In this document: positions 16,661 through 24,693 of the stretch, piece after piece
How positions within the stretch are numbered: the first letter of the stretch is position 1
Layout: every line of letters begins with the position of its first letter
The notes under the pieces: model-generated
Databases searched by the model: none
The model's input: the letters and a program-made list of their open reading frames with translations, nothing else
What the model was told of the DNA's origin: nothing
Program-made: the position numbers and the translations under genes
Source of the DNA: Staphylococcus agnetis
GTDB taxonomy: Bacteria > Bacillota > Bacilli > Staphylococcales > Staphylococcaceae
Length of the DNA: 51,791 bases
Direction of reading: 5' to 3'
Assembly: GCF_002901865.1 (NCBI RefSeq)
Contig: NZ_PPQF01000026.1
Span: forward strand, 4,273-56,063

Positions 16661-17944
16661 TTATATTTGTTCTGCTTCATCTTGTACCAGTGGTTGGTCA
16701 GGTTTCACGAAGAACCATAAAATGATTGCAATCACGACTAAGATAAGCATGGATAATAACGTTGATTTCCAACCGATGCTATCTGCTAATACCGCCGCAA
16801 CGATTGGGCTTAACATTGCACCAATGTTCCCCCATAGATTCATCCATCCTGATACTGATCCAGAGAAGTTACGTCCAATATCAGTGGCTGAAGCCCAGCT
16901 CATTACCATCGATAAGCCAACACCAGCTAAACAAAATGACATCCATGTTATATTCATTGCTAATGATGTGGCATTAACCGCAAAATACAATGAAATACCA
17001 AATACTACAAATCCAAAGATTGCGATTGAAGCACGTGCGATAAATCTCGACTTTCCTGAACTTAAAATTCTATCTGAAATGGCACCACCAACCATGATTA
17101 AAATAAACATGAGTAACCATGGAATACCTGCTAGCTTACTCATCGTTAATGTGTCAATTTTATATTGATCAATTAAATATGTCGGATACCAAATTAAAAA
17201 TAAAGTGATGACAAACTGTACTACAAAATACTGAGCCGCAATAGCATAAAAGCTAAATCTTGTGAAAAAGCGCCCCCATGGTGCTGTTGATTTTTCAGTT
17301 TGTACTACGTCACGGTTTTCCATAATATAAAGCTTTTCAGCATCATTGACCATTTTGTGATGTTCTGGTAAATCTTTCGCAATAATTGCCCATAATAAAG
17401 CAATTAGAAAACCAACAATACCAAATATAATGAAAACCGCTTGCCAACCGAAAGTGTTGTAAATTGCCACCGTAATAAATGGCGCAAGTACAGGTCCAAA
17501 ATAGGATCCTGCTAACAATGCACTTGATGCACGCCCTTTTTCATTTTTTGCAAACCAGAACGTATTAAATACAGCATTAGACGGATACATAGGTGCCTCC
17601 CCAACACCAAATAAGAAACGTACTGCAAATAATACCCCGTGATTTTTTATAACCCCTGTTAAAATTGTGAATGCACTCCACCAAACCAATGCAATTGAAA
17701 GCATCTTTTTCGGACCAAATTTTTCTGCTAAAAATCCTGATGGTACTTGCATTAAAGCATAACCGAGTGAGAAAAATGTCGCAAGAAGCGAAAATTGTGT
17801 TTTAGTTAAGTTTAAATCTTCCATCATTGGTGTTGCGATATATGAAATATTAGCTCGGTCCATATATGCAATGACCCCAATTAAGAAAAACATCCCTGCA
17901 AACAGCCAACGTATATTTGTTCTCTTTTCTTTAAGTTGATTCAT
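16661..17944 (-). CDS. MFS transporter, sugar-acid (anion:cation symporter) type
   Basis: Probable proton symporter for a sugar acid such as glucarate, galactarate or galactonate (ACS family of the major facilitator superfamily). The 427-residue protein has twelve predicted membrane segments. YMDRANISYIATPMM after the first segment is the hallmark of this family, followed by the loop motif GFLAEKFGPKKML between segments 2 and 3 and VGEAPMYPSNA in segment 4. The ATG at 17944 has GAGGGGG 6 bases upstream. A near-perfect cre lies 70 bp upstream, so it is probably repressed on glucose. Neighbouring glycerate kinase supports a sugar-diacid route, in which glucarate is degraded through tartronate semialdehyde and glycerate. 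The substrate is inferred from family only. Confidence 0.8.
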   Translation of the reverse strand: MNQLKEKRTNIRWLFAGMFFLIGVIAYMDRANISYIATPMMEDLNLTKTQFSLLATFFSLGYALMQVPSGFLAEKFGPKKMLSIALVWWSAFTILTGVIKNHGVLFAVRFLFGVGEAPMYPSNAVFNTFWFAKNEKGRASSALLAGSYFGPVLAPFITVAIYNTFGWQAVFIIFGIVGFLIALLWAIIAKDLPEHHKMVNDAEKLYIMENRDVVQTEKSTAPWGRFFTRFSFYAIAAQYFVVQFVITLFLIWYPTYLIDQYKIDTLTMSKLAGIPWLLMFILIMVGGAISDRILSSGKSRFIARASIAIFGFVVFGISLYFAVNATSLAMNITWMSFCLAGVGLSMVMSWASATDIGRNFSGSVSGWMNLWGNIGAMLSPIVAAVLADSIGWKSTLLSMLILVVIAIILWFFVKPDQPLVQDEAEQI

Positions 17945-18013
17945 GATTTGCCCCCTCTTTTTCATTAGGTCATCTGATGACCAATTCAGTTAGCTTTTTG
18001 AATATACCACATC

Positions 18014-18029
18014 AAGAAAGCGGTTACAA
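18014..18029 (+). promoter_or_regulatory. cre site upstream of sugar-acid transporter
   Basis: AAGAAAGCGGTTACAA matches the CcpA consensus WTGNAARCGNWWWCAW at 15 of 16 positions (A for T at position 2). It lies 70 bp upstream of the start of the gene at 16661-17944. Confidence 0.6.
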
Positions 18030-18177
18030 TAAAAATTTGAAAATTTTATGAACGAAGTCGCAATATTTAGATTTATCATATATCAAAGTAATATTTAAAT
18101 TGATTTAACCAATTATAGTTAGCTTTTATAATTAATAACTGAGATTAATTTAATTTAATATTTTGCATTACTTTAAA

Positions 18178-19359
18178 TTATTTTAGTTTGACATAACGCC
18201 CATGTACAAACCAATATAGCGCTATACACATGAATATAATGATTGCTGTTATACCATACATTGCTTGGAACCCTAATGAAGTTGTTATAAACCCAAGTAA
18301 AAATGGACCAAATCCCAAGCCAAAATCTAAACCAATATAAAATGTAGATGTCGCGATTCCTATGTGTGCTTTGTTTGAGACTTTGATCGCAGCAACGTTA
18401 CATACAGCTGTCATCGCACCATACCCTATTCCAAGTAATGCACCTGAAGTTAATAACAGCCACCCCGTATTGCTTGAAAGCACAGCAAGCATCGCTAACC
18501 CTACAGAAAAAAGCAAAAGTGCTGGGTATGCAATTTTATTCTCATTATAGCGGTCCATTATTTTCCCTATAAGTGGGCGCGTCAAAATCGATGCGATAGC
18601 ATACGCTATGAAATAGTAACCTGCTAATGTGAGCAATTGCAGTTGTTGGGCATAAATTTGTATAAATGTTAGTACCGATGCATAACCTAAACCACAAATT
18701 AAAATCACACTTGCAATCGGTAATGCAGGGATTGAAACAAAGTGAGACAGTTTAAACTGCTTATCTTCAGACTTCAAAGGTTGCGTTTGAAAACGAACAT
18801 TTAAAGTTAACGCTAATACAAATGCACAAAGTGCAATACCTACACATAGTGTAAATAGCACATACGTCGGATAATGTTGTGCTAACATTAAACCTACAAA
18901 TGGTCCGATTGCTGCACCAATAACTAAACTCAAACTAAATAAACTGATACCTTCTGCCCGTCGTTCAACAGGCGATAATAACGCAACGAGTGTCCCCGTC
19001 GCAGTTGTTGCGATAGCTAGTGCAAAACCATTTAAAAAGCGCACAATCATTAACAAAATCAATGATCCTTCTATAAAATAAAGACATTGTGTCACTGTAA
19101 ATGCCGCTAGACCAATCAATACTATTTTTTTAGGACCCATAACGTTAATAAAACGCCCTGTAAGAAAACGTCCGAATAGTGAACCTACAATGAATAGCCC
19201 CATGACAAGACCTGCCAAACTTTCAGATATATGGTATTTTTCAACAGCATATTGTGTGATTACCACAATTAATAAATACATCGTTAAGTAAAGTAATAAA
19301 CTCACCACAAAATTAACGATATAGTTTTTAGTAAATAACCGCGTAGTCGTAGATGCCAA
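18178..19359 (-). CDS. MFS transporter, unknown substrate
   Basis: A 393-residue major facilitator superfamily protein with twelve predicted membrane segments. The loop between segments 2 and 3 is GRFLTGRFINVMGPKKIVLI, and the segment 8-9 loop has the similar RPLIGKIMDRYNENK. It resembles drug- or metabolite-efflux members (YfcJ/NorD-like) more than nutrient importers, but this is uncertain. The start is TTG, placed 4-5 bases after a strong GGGAGGGG site; no ATG is available at the N-terminus. It is a single gene, about 230 bp upstream of the sugar-acid MFS gene on the same strand, and separate from it because that gene has its own cre. Confidence 0.72.
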   Translation of the reverse strand: MASTTTRLFTKNYIVNFVVSLLLYLTMYLLIVVITQYAVEKYHISESLAGLVMGLFIVGSLFGRFLTGRFINVMGPKKIVLIGLAAFTVTQCLYFIEGSLILLMIVRFLNGFALAIATTATGTLVALLSPVERRAEGISLFSLSLVIGAAIGPFVGLMLAQHYPTYVLFTLCVGIALCAFVLALTLNVRFQTQPLKSEDKQFKLSHFVSIPALPIASVILICGLGYASVLTFIQIYAQQLQLLTLAGYYFIAYAIASILTRPLIGKIMDRYNENKIAYPALLLFSVGLAMLAVLSSNTGWLLLTSGALLGIGYGAMTAVCNVAAIKVSNKAHIGIATSTFYIGLDFGLGFGPFLLGFITTSLGFQAMYGITAIIIFMCIALYWFVHGRYVKLK

Positions 19360-19508
19360 AAAACCCCTCCCATAAAGTTAGATTTGCTAACTAATAGCAT
19401 TTTAAGTTTAAACCCTTCCCAATATTTTCGCAATCCACATTAATGCATGAAATCCGTTTTGCACGTAATTCTGAATTTAATTTCATACACAAATGTGATT
19501 TAATAGAG

Positions 19509-19524
19509 TTGGAAGCGCTTAATT
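19509..19524 (+). promoter_or_regulatory. Weak cre-like site upstream of fbp
   Basis: TTGGAAGCGCTTAATT matches the CcpA consensus at 14 of 16 positions, about 94 bp upstream of the fbp start. Repression of a gluconeogenic gene on glucose would be sensible, but the two mismatches fall in the right half-site. Confidence 0.35.
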
Positions 19525-19617
19525 TTTTTATACATAATTTTTAAAAATATCCATTAGAAGTTACAACACTTCAACAACTTCAATGTTAAATAAAATCGAA
19601 TTAGAGGTGGCAGTTGA

Positions 19618-21576
19618 ATGCAATCAATACAGGAATCTGAATTAAAGAAACAATATCTTGATTTACTAGCAGAAAAATATGATTCAGAGGAAAAAGTAGC
19701 AACAGAAATTATAAGTTTAGAATCCATTCTAGAACTACCAAAAGGTACGGAGCACTTTGTGAGCGATTTACATGGTGAGTTCAATGCGTTTCAGCACGTC
19801 TTACGTAATGGATCAGGTAATGTTAAAGCAAAAATTCATGATATTTTTAATGACCGCTTAACAGTTCAAGAAATGAATCAGCTTACTGCCTTAGTTTACT
19901 ACCCTGAAGATAAAATTAAGTTAATTAAAAGTGAATTCAATTCTAAAGCTGACCGCGATGCTTGGTATACAAGTACGATTCATCAACTACTTGAGTTAAT
20001 TACTTACACATCTTCCAAATATACACGCTCAAAATTGCGTAAAGCATTGCCTAAGCGCTATGTATTTATTATTGAAGAGCTGCTTTATAAAAGTAACAAA
20101 TACAATAATAAAAACGTGTATTACAACACAATCATTGAACAAATTATTAATCTTCATCAAGCGGATAAATTAATCATTAGCTTATCAAACACTATTCAAC
20201 GACTCGTGGTAGATCATTTACATGTTGTTGGTGATATTTATGACCGTGGTCCTGATCCAGATAAAATTATGGACACATTGATTGATTATCATTCTGTAGA
20301 TATTCAATGGGGGAACCACGATGCATTATGGATGGGCGCTTATGCTGGCTCTCAAGTGTGTCTTGCCAACCTACTCCGTATATGTGCGCGCTATGACAAT
20401 TTAGATATTATAGAAGATGCTTATGGCATTAACTTAAGACCTTTACTAACGTTAGCAGAAAAATATTATGATGATAATCCTGCTTTTCGTCCAAAAAAGC
20501 ATCCTGAAAAAACACCGTCTGAATCTGAAAAGTTACAAATCACAAAAATACACCAAGCTATCGCAATCATCCAATTTAAATTAGAAGGTCCTATCATTAA
20601 ACGTCGTCCTGAGTTTGAGATGGAGAGTCGTCTGATATTAGATCGCATCAATTATCGTGAACTTACGTTAGATATCAACGGTCAGACCTATCCATTAGAA
20701 CATACATGTTTTAAAACGATTGACCCTAGAAATCCTACTGCACTATTAGAAGAAGAAAAAGAAGTGATGGATAAATTAATTATTTCCTTCCAAGAATCTG
20801 AAAAGTTGCGTCGCCATATTGATTTCTTAATGAAAAAAGGAAATCTTTATTTGCGCTACAATGGAAACTTATTAATCCACGGCTGCATACCAGTGGATGA
20901 AAATGGCAATATGGAAGGTATGGAAATCGAGGGTGAATATTATGATGGTCATGCGCTCATTGATAAGTTTGAATATCACGTGCGGAAAGCCTATAACGAT
21001 ATTGAAACACAAGATGATATTTCGACTGACCTTGTTTGGTATTTATGGACAGGAAAATACTCTTCTTTATTTGGAAAACGAGCAATGACAACATTTGAAC
21101 GTTACTTCATCAGTGACAAAGCAACACATAAAGAAGTTAAAAATCCATACTATCATCTACGTGAAGATGAAAACATGGTCAAAAAGATGCTTAAAGAGTT
21201 TGATATGGATCCTGAAACTGGACGCATCATTAACGGACATACACCAATTAAAGAGCGTGATGGTGAAAACCCAATCAAAGCTAATGGAAAAATGCTTGTC
21301 ATCGATGGTGGTTTCTCTAAAGCCTATCAAAGTACAACAGGTATCGCTGGCTATACGTTATTATATAACTCATTTGGCATGCAACTTGTTGCACACCAGC
21401 AATTTAACTCAAAAGAAAATGTACTAAAAACAGGTGAGGACGAATTATCCATACGACGTGTTGTAGACGAAGAATTGGAACGTCAACTTATCCGCGATAC
21501 GAATAAAGGTGCAGCCCTGCAAGAAGAAATCGAAATGCTTAAAGCGCTCATGGCATATCGTTATATGAAAAAATAA
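19618..21576 (+). CDS. fbp: Fructose-1,6-bisphosphatase, class III
   Basis: Hydrolyses fructose 1,6-bisphosphate to fructose 6-phosphate in gluconeogenesis. The 652-residue protein belongs to the Firmicutes-specific class III family, with the metallophosphatase signature [11 protein letters not shown] near residue 47, [26 protein letters not shown] and the later [12 protein letters not shown] and [10 protein letters not shown]. Length is typical. The ATG has GAGGTGG about 6 bases upstream. It is a single gene whose transcript is closed by the head hairpin of element C, 38 bp after the stop. A weak cre-like site lies upstream. Confidence 0.97.
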   Translation: MQSIQESELKKQYLDLLAEKYDSEEKVATEIISLESILELPKGTEHFVSDLHGEFNAFQHVLRNGSGNVKAKIHDIFNDRLTVQEMNQLTALVYYPEDKIKLIKSEFNSKADRDAWYTSTIHQLLELITYTSSKYTRSKLRKALPKRYVFIIEELLYKSNKYNNKNVYYNTIIEQIINLHQADKLIISLSNTIQRLVVDHLHVVGDIYDRGPDPDKIMDTLIDYHSVDIQWGNHDALWMGAYAGSQVCLANLLRICARYDNLDIIEDAYGINLRPLLTLAEKYYDDNPAFRPKKHPEKTPSESEKLQITKIHQAIAIIQFKLEGPIIKRRPEFEMESRLILDRINYRELTLDINGQTYPLEHTCFKTIDPRNPTALLEEEKEVMDKLIISFQESEKLRRHIDFLMKKGNLYLRYNGNLLIHGCIPVDENGNMEGMEIEGEYYDGHALIDKFEYHVRKAYNDIETQDDISTDLVWYLWTGKYSSLFGKRAMTTFERYFISDKATHKEVKNPYYHLREDENMVKKMLKEFDMDPETGRIINGHTPIKERDGENPIKANGKMLVIDGGFSKAYQSTTGIAGYTLLYNSFGMQLVAHQQFNSKENVLKTGEDELSIRRVVDEELERQLIRDTNKGAALQEEIEMLKALMAYRYMKK

Positions 21577-21584
21577 TCAACAAC

Positions 21585-21853
21585 GGATTGGGATATAACC
21601 ATCCTGTATATCAAAACAGCCAACAAAAATTCATTCATCCATGAACTTTTGTTGGCTGTTATTCATCTTCATGTATCAATTTTAATCTATAAGAGGAGAA
21701 AAATGGTGAAGGAAAACATTTTTGTGATGACTTTCATAGTCGAGACTTTTGAGGCATTAAGCCAAGACTGAAAATCCATTATGAGGTAAAGCTCCCCCAA
21801 AAAGAAACGCGTTAGGCACAATCAAAATTGAAATGATTGATGTTCTACCCTAC
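21585..21853 (+). repeat. Modular intergenic element, copy C (degenerate)
   Basis: About 269 bp. Head GGATTGGGATATAA, a hairpin with 20-base arms (21615-21634 and 21641-21660, one mismatch, AACAGCCAACAAAA outside), a shortened core (around 21742-21778, CGAGACTTTTGAGGCATTA) and an eroded tail (ATGAGGTAAAG then GCGTTAGGCACAATC), ending near CTACCCTAC. There is hardly any insert between core and tail. The hairpin acts as terminator of fbp. The rest of 21854-22140 holds nothing I recognise apart from AT-rich leader sequence. Confidence 0.75.
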
Positions 21854-22140
21854 TTTGAATATGCATATATCACTTTTTTAAAATAAATATTGTGAACAGT
21901 AATGAATAGAAAAGTGTTATTTTTCTCTTTTTTCAAATATAATTGGCAATTTTTATCATATGGGTGTAAAATTTAGTAATGTGAATTTTGATGCCAACGT
22001 AAGCGTAGAATTACTTTTCGGGCCTTATTGATGCGCATCATCAACTATATAAACATCTTTCAAGTCTATCGACATGTGAAACCACACCCCTTTTACATGT
22101 CCGTAGTGCTTGACATGTTTTTAATTAAAAAAATTATGAA

Positions 22141-22186
22141 TTTACAGCAACGAACAACTATCTTATAATTATGAAAGCGTTTTCTT
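22141..22186 (+). promoter_or_regulatory. Alanine symporter promoter with overlapping cre
   Basis: -35 TTTACA (22141-22146), a 17-base spacer and -10 TATAAT (22164-22169). The expected start point, near 22176, falls inside ATGAAAGCGTTTTCTT (22171-22186), a cre matching the CcpA consensus at 15 of 16 positions. A cre on the start point is the classic repressing position. This also shows that the in-frame ATG at 22171 cannot be the translation start. Confidence 0.65.
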
Positions 22187-22212
22187 TAATGAAGTCAAAT
22201 GGAGGGGTTTTT

Positions 22213-23601
22213 GTGTTAGAATCATTAAATAAAATTAATGCGGTTCTTTGGGGTGCACCGAGTTTAATTTTATTAGTAGGTACGGGATTATTCTTAACGT
22301 TCGTCCTCAAAGGATTACAATTCAGTAAATTAGGTCATGCATTTAAGCTTGCCTTTGTTCCTAATAAAAAAGATACGGACGAAAGTGAGGGTGATATTAG
22401 TAATTTCAAAGCCTTAATGACCTCACTTGCAGGTATGATTGGTAACGGGAATATTGCTGGTGTCGCAACAGCCGTTACATTAGGTGGCCCAGGTGCTGTC
22501 TTTTGGATGTGGGTCGTGGGTTTACTCGGTATGACAACGAAATATGCCGAAGCCTTACTTGCTATGAAATATCGTGATAAGAACCCGATTGGTGAATATA
22601 TTAGTGGTCCGATGTATTACATTGAAAAAGGATTAGGACCAAAGTTCAAATTTTTAGCTATTGCATTTGCCGTTTTTGGAGCATTTGCCGCTTTAGGTAT
22701 CGGAAACAGCGTACAATCTAATACTATCGCAGATGTCATGTCTACGAGTTTTAATGTTCAAGGATTTATTACTGGTATTATATTAGTGATACTCATCTCT
22801 TTTATCATTTTTGGTGGAATCAAACGTATCAGTGATGTAGCAGGATTTTTCGTGCCGATGATGGCCATTTTATACATAGGTGCTTCTATTTTAATTATCA
22901 TTATGAATTACGATAAAATCATTCCAGCGTTCGGATTAATTTTTGAGCATGCTTTTACACCAGTGTCAGCTGCTGGTGGCTTCTCAGGAATTGTGGTTAT
23001 GCAAGCAGTCCAACATGGTGTATCAAAAGGTATCTTCTCAAATGAAGCTGGGCTGGGTACAGTCGCACTTATTTCTGGTAATGCCAAAACGAGTCACCCT
23101 GTGATTCAAGCACTTGTTGCAATGACAGGTACTTTTATTGTAACGATTGTTGTATGTACCATGACAGCACTCGTATTGCTTGTCACAGGTTTTTGGGATC
23201 CATCAGGTGGTCTACTATCAGGTGTCAGTCATGATCCAGGATTAGAGGCTGGTGCGCTCACAAGTAAAGCGTTTGCCTCTTCACTCGGTATCATCGGTGA
23301 ATACGTTGTGTCACTTTCTGTTATCTTCTTTGGATTTTCAACGATTATCGCTTGGTTTGTCTATGGTGCGAAGTGTTTTGAATACTTATTCGGCGTAAAA
23401 CTTGTTGTCATTTACGCAGTGATTTATGTCGTTGCTACATTTGTAGGTACTGTAGCAAACTTGCGTTTAGTATGGGCTTTCGCTGATATGGCTAATGCAT
23501 TAATGATGATTCCGAATTTGATAGGTCTCTTATTCTTATTCAAAGTTATTAAACAAGAAACAGACGATTATTTTAAACCGTCGACTCGTGAATTTAAATA
23601 A
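22213..23601 (+). CDS. alsT: Sodium:alanine symporter (AGCS family, AlsT-like)
   Basis: Takes up alanine or glycine with sodium; some AlsT relatives carry glutamine. The 462-residue protein has about eleven membrane segments and the family signature region TSLAGMIGNGNIAGVATAVTLGG early in the sequence (shown here across residues 65-90), followed by GLLGMTTKYAEALLAMKYR. GGFSGIVVMQAVQHGVSKGIFSNEAGLG is also diagnostic. The start is GTG at 22213, five bases after GGAGGGG; ATG codons at 22171 and 22189 precede the ribosome site. It is read from its own promoter with a cre over the start point and ended by a strong terminator. Confidence 0.9.
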   Translation: MLESLNKINAVLWGAPSLILLVGTGLFLTFVLKGLQFSKLGHAFKLAFVPNKKDTDESEGDISNFKALMTSLAGMIGNGNIAGVATAVTLGGPGAVFWMWVVGLLGMTTKYAEALLAMKYRDKNPIGEYISGPMYYIEKGLGPKFKFLAIAFAVFGAFAALGIGNSVQSNTIADVMSTSFNVQGFITGIILVILISFIIFGGIKRISDVAGFFVPMMAILYIGASILIIIMNYDKIIPAFGLIFEHAFTPVSAAGGFSGIVVMQAVQHGVSKGIFSNEAGLGTVALISGNAKTSHPVIQALVAMTGTFIVTIVVCTMTALVLLVTGFWDPSGGLLSGVSHDPGLEAGALTSKAFASSLGIIGEYVVSLSVIFFGFSTIIAWFVYGAKCFEYLFGVKLVVIYAVIYVVATFVGTVANLRLVWAFADMANALMMIPNLIGLLFLFKVIKQETDDYFKPSTREFK

Positions 23602-23602
23602 T

Positions 23603-23650
23603 AAAAAACAAGTTGTGAACGTAATGACTACGCATCACAACTTGTTTTTT
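23603..23650 (+). terminator. Intrinsic terminator after alsT
   Basis: Perfect 16-bp stem AAAAAACAAGTTGTGA (23603-23618) with TCACAACTTGTTTTTT (23635-23650), ending in U residues on both strands. It starts directly after the alsT stop codon. Confidence 0.88.
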
Positions 23651-23690
23651 TATCGCTTGACATGGGTAGATGATACTGAGGTGATATATA

Positions 23691-24119
23691 ATGAAACAAG
23701 AAGCAATTCAAAAAATTAATGAAGTTATAGAACACTCACGTATCGGTGTTTTAGCAACGTCTTATCATGATCAACCAAATAGTCGTTATATGATTTTTTA
23801 TAATGATGGTCTAGATTTATATACAAAAACAAGTAAACAAACCCCAAAATTTGAAGAAATTAAACATAATCCTAAAGCACATGTCCTCTTAGGTTACGAA
23901 GAGAACAATCAATTGCCTTATGTAGAACTTGAAGGTGCAATTGAGATCGTTACAGATCAACAGCAAATAGATTGGCTATGGCAAGAACAAGATAAAACTT
24001 TTTTTGATTCAAAAGAAGATCCTGATTTAGTCGTATTACGTGTGATTCCGAACAAAGTTATGCTACATGAACAAAAAGATGGCAACGGACCAATTGAAAT
24101 TGATGTCAGTAACCTTTAA
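23691..24119 (+). CDS. PNPOx-fold flavin-binding family protein (general stress 26-like)
   Basis: A small 142-residue protein with the split-barrel fold of pyridoxamine 5'-phosphate oxidase-like proteins. Visible are an N-terminal helix (IQKINEVIEHSRIGVLAT), the strand pair ending in YMIFYNDGLDLYTKTSKQTPK (substrate-side loop) and the LEGAIEIVTDQQ strand. It probably binds FMN or F420-like cofactor weakly; no enzymatic role is established for this subgroup, and general stress protein 26 is the nearest characterised type. It has an AGGTGAT site upstream and is followed after 44 bp by a VOC gene on the same strand, perhaps as a two-gene unit. Confidence 0.7.
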   Translation: MKQEAIQKINEVIEHSRIGVLATSYHDQPNSRYMIFYNDGLDLYTKTSKQTPKFEEIKHNPKAHVLLGYEENNQLPYVELEGAIEIVTDQQQIDWLWQEQDKTFFDSKEDPDLVVLRVIPNKVMLHEQKDGNGPIEIDVSNL

Positions 24120-24163
24120 AATAGGGCATCATACTGAAATGAATAAAACATAAGGAGTTCAAC

Positions 24164-24535
24164 ATGATAGCACAATTACAAGAAGTAATGTTATATGTCG
24201 ATGATCAAGAGAATGCAAAACAGTTTTGGACGGACAAATTGAATTTCCACGTGGTATCTGATGATGTGACGAATGACATGCGCGTCATTATTTTAAAACC
24301 GACACCTGACGCTGAAACGGCCATTGTGTTACACGATAAAGCAAAAGTCGAAGCGATGGAAATGGGCGTCGATACCGGTACGCCTTCTTTAATGTTTGTT
24401 TCGGAAGATATTCATGCTTTATATGATAACTTAAAGTCAAAAGGCGTAACTGTTGGCGAAAAAGTTGAAATGAACGGTGGCATTGTATTTAACTTCGCCG
24501 ATGATGAAGATCACTATTTTGCAGTTAGAAACTAA
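24164..24535 (+). CDS. VOC-superfamily (glyoxalase-like) protein
   Basis: A 123-residue single-module member of the vicinal oxygen chelate superfamily. The N-terminal beta-alpha-beta unit QEVMLYVDDQENAKQFWTDKLNF is typical, as is the second half with MFVSEDIHALYDNLKSKGV and the final FNFADDEDHYFAVRN strand. Candidate metal ligands (His, Glu) are present but incomplete compared with true glyoxalase I, so the reaction is unknown. Related small VOC proteins include resistance proteins and dioxygenase-like enzymes. The ATG has AAGGAG 6 bases upstream. It follows the PNPOx-like gene and precedes a bidirectional terminator. Confidence 0.75.
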   Translation: MIAQLQEVMLYVDDQENAKQFWTDKLNFHVVSDDVTNDMRVIILKPTPDAETAIVLHDKAKVEAMEMGVDTGTPSLMFVSEDIHALYDNLKSKGVTVGEKVEMNGGIVFNFADDEDHYFAVRN

Positions 24536-24567
24536 GAATGTATCCATGAATGAACCTCATCAAAAGT

Positions 24568-24609
24568 GCCTTCAAAATTCATTTTTTAAATGAACTTTGA
24601 AGGCTTTTT
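24568..24609. terminator. Bidirectional terminator, VOC gene / ABC exporter
   Basis: GCCTTCAAAATTCATTT (24568-24584) pairs with AAATGAACTTTGAAGGC (24588-24604) with one mismatch and a 3-base loop, followed by TTTTT on the plus strand. The inner part AAATTCAT/ATGAACTTT is shared with the head hairpins of elements A-C. Confidence 0.82.
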
Positions 24610-24693
24610 ACATGCAACATATAGTCGATTGTTTTATAAGAAATCGGGATTCCAAATATAATATTACTACGATTAATGCAACTGTTTTAGATG

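Noticed and set aside
10485..21853. Elements A-C as insertion sequences
   Set aside because: None contains a transposase frame, and no clear target duplication was seen; a MITE-like or terminator-derived origin is kept open in the findings.
22171..22212. ATG start of the alanine symporter at 22171
   Set aside because: It lies upstream of the predicted transcription start and has no ribosome site; GTG 22213 follows GGAGGGG.
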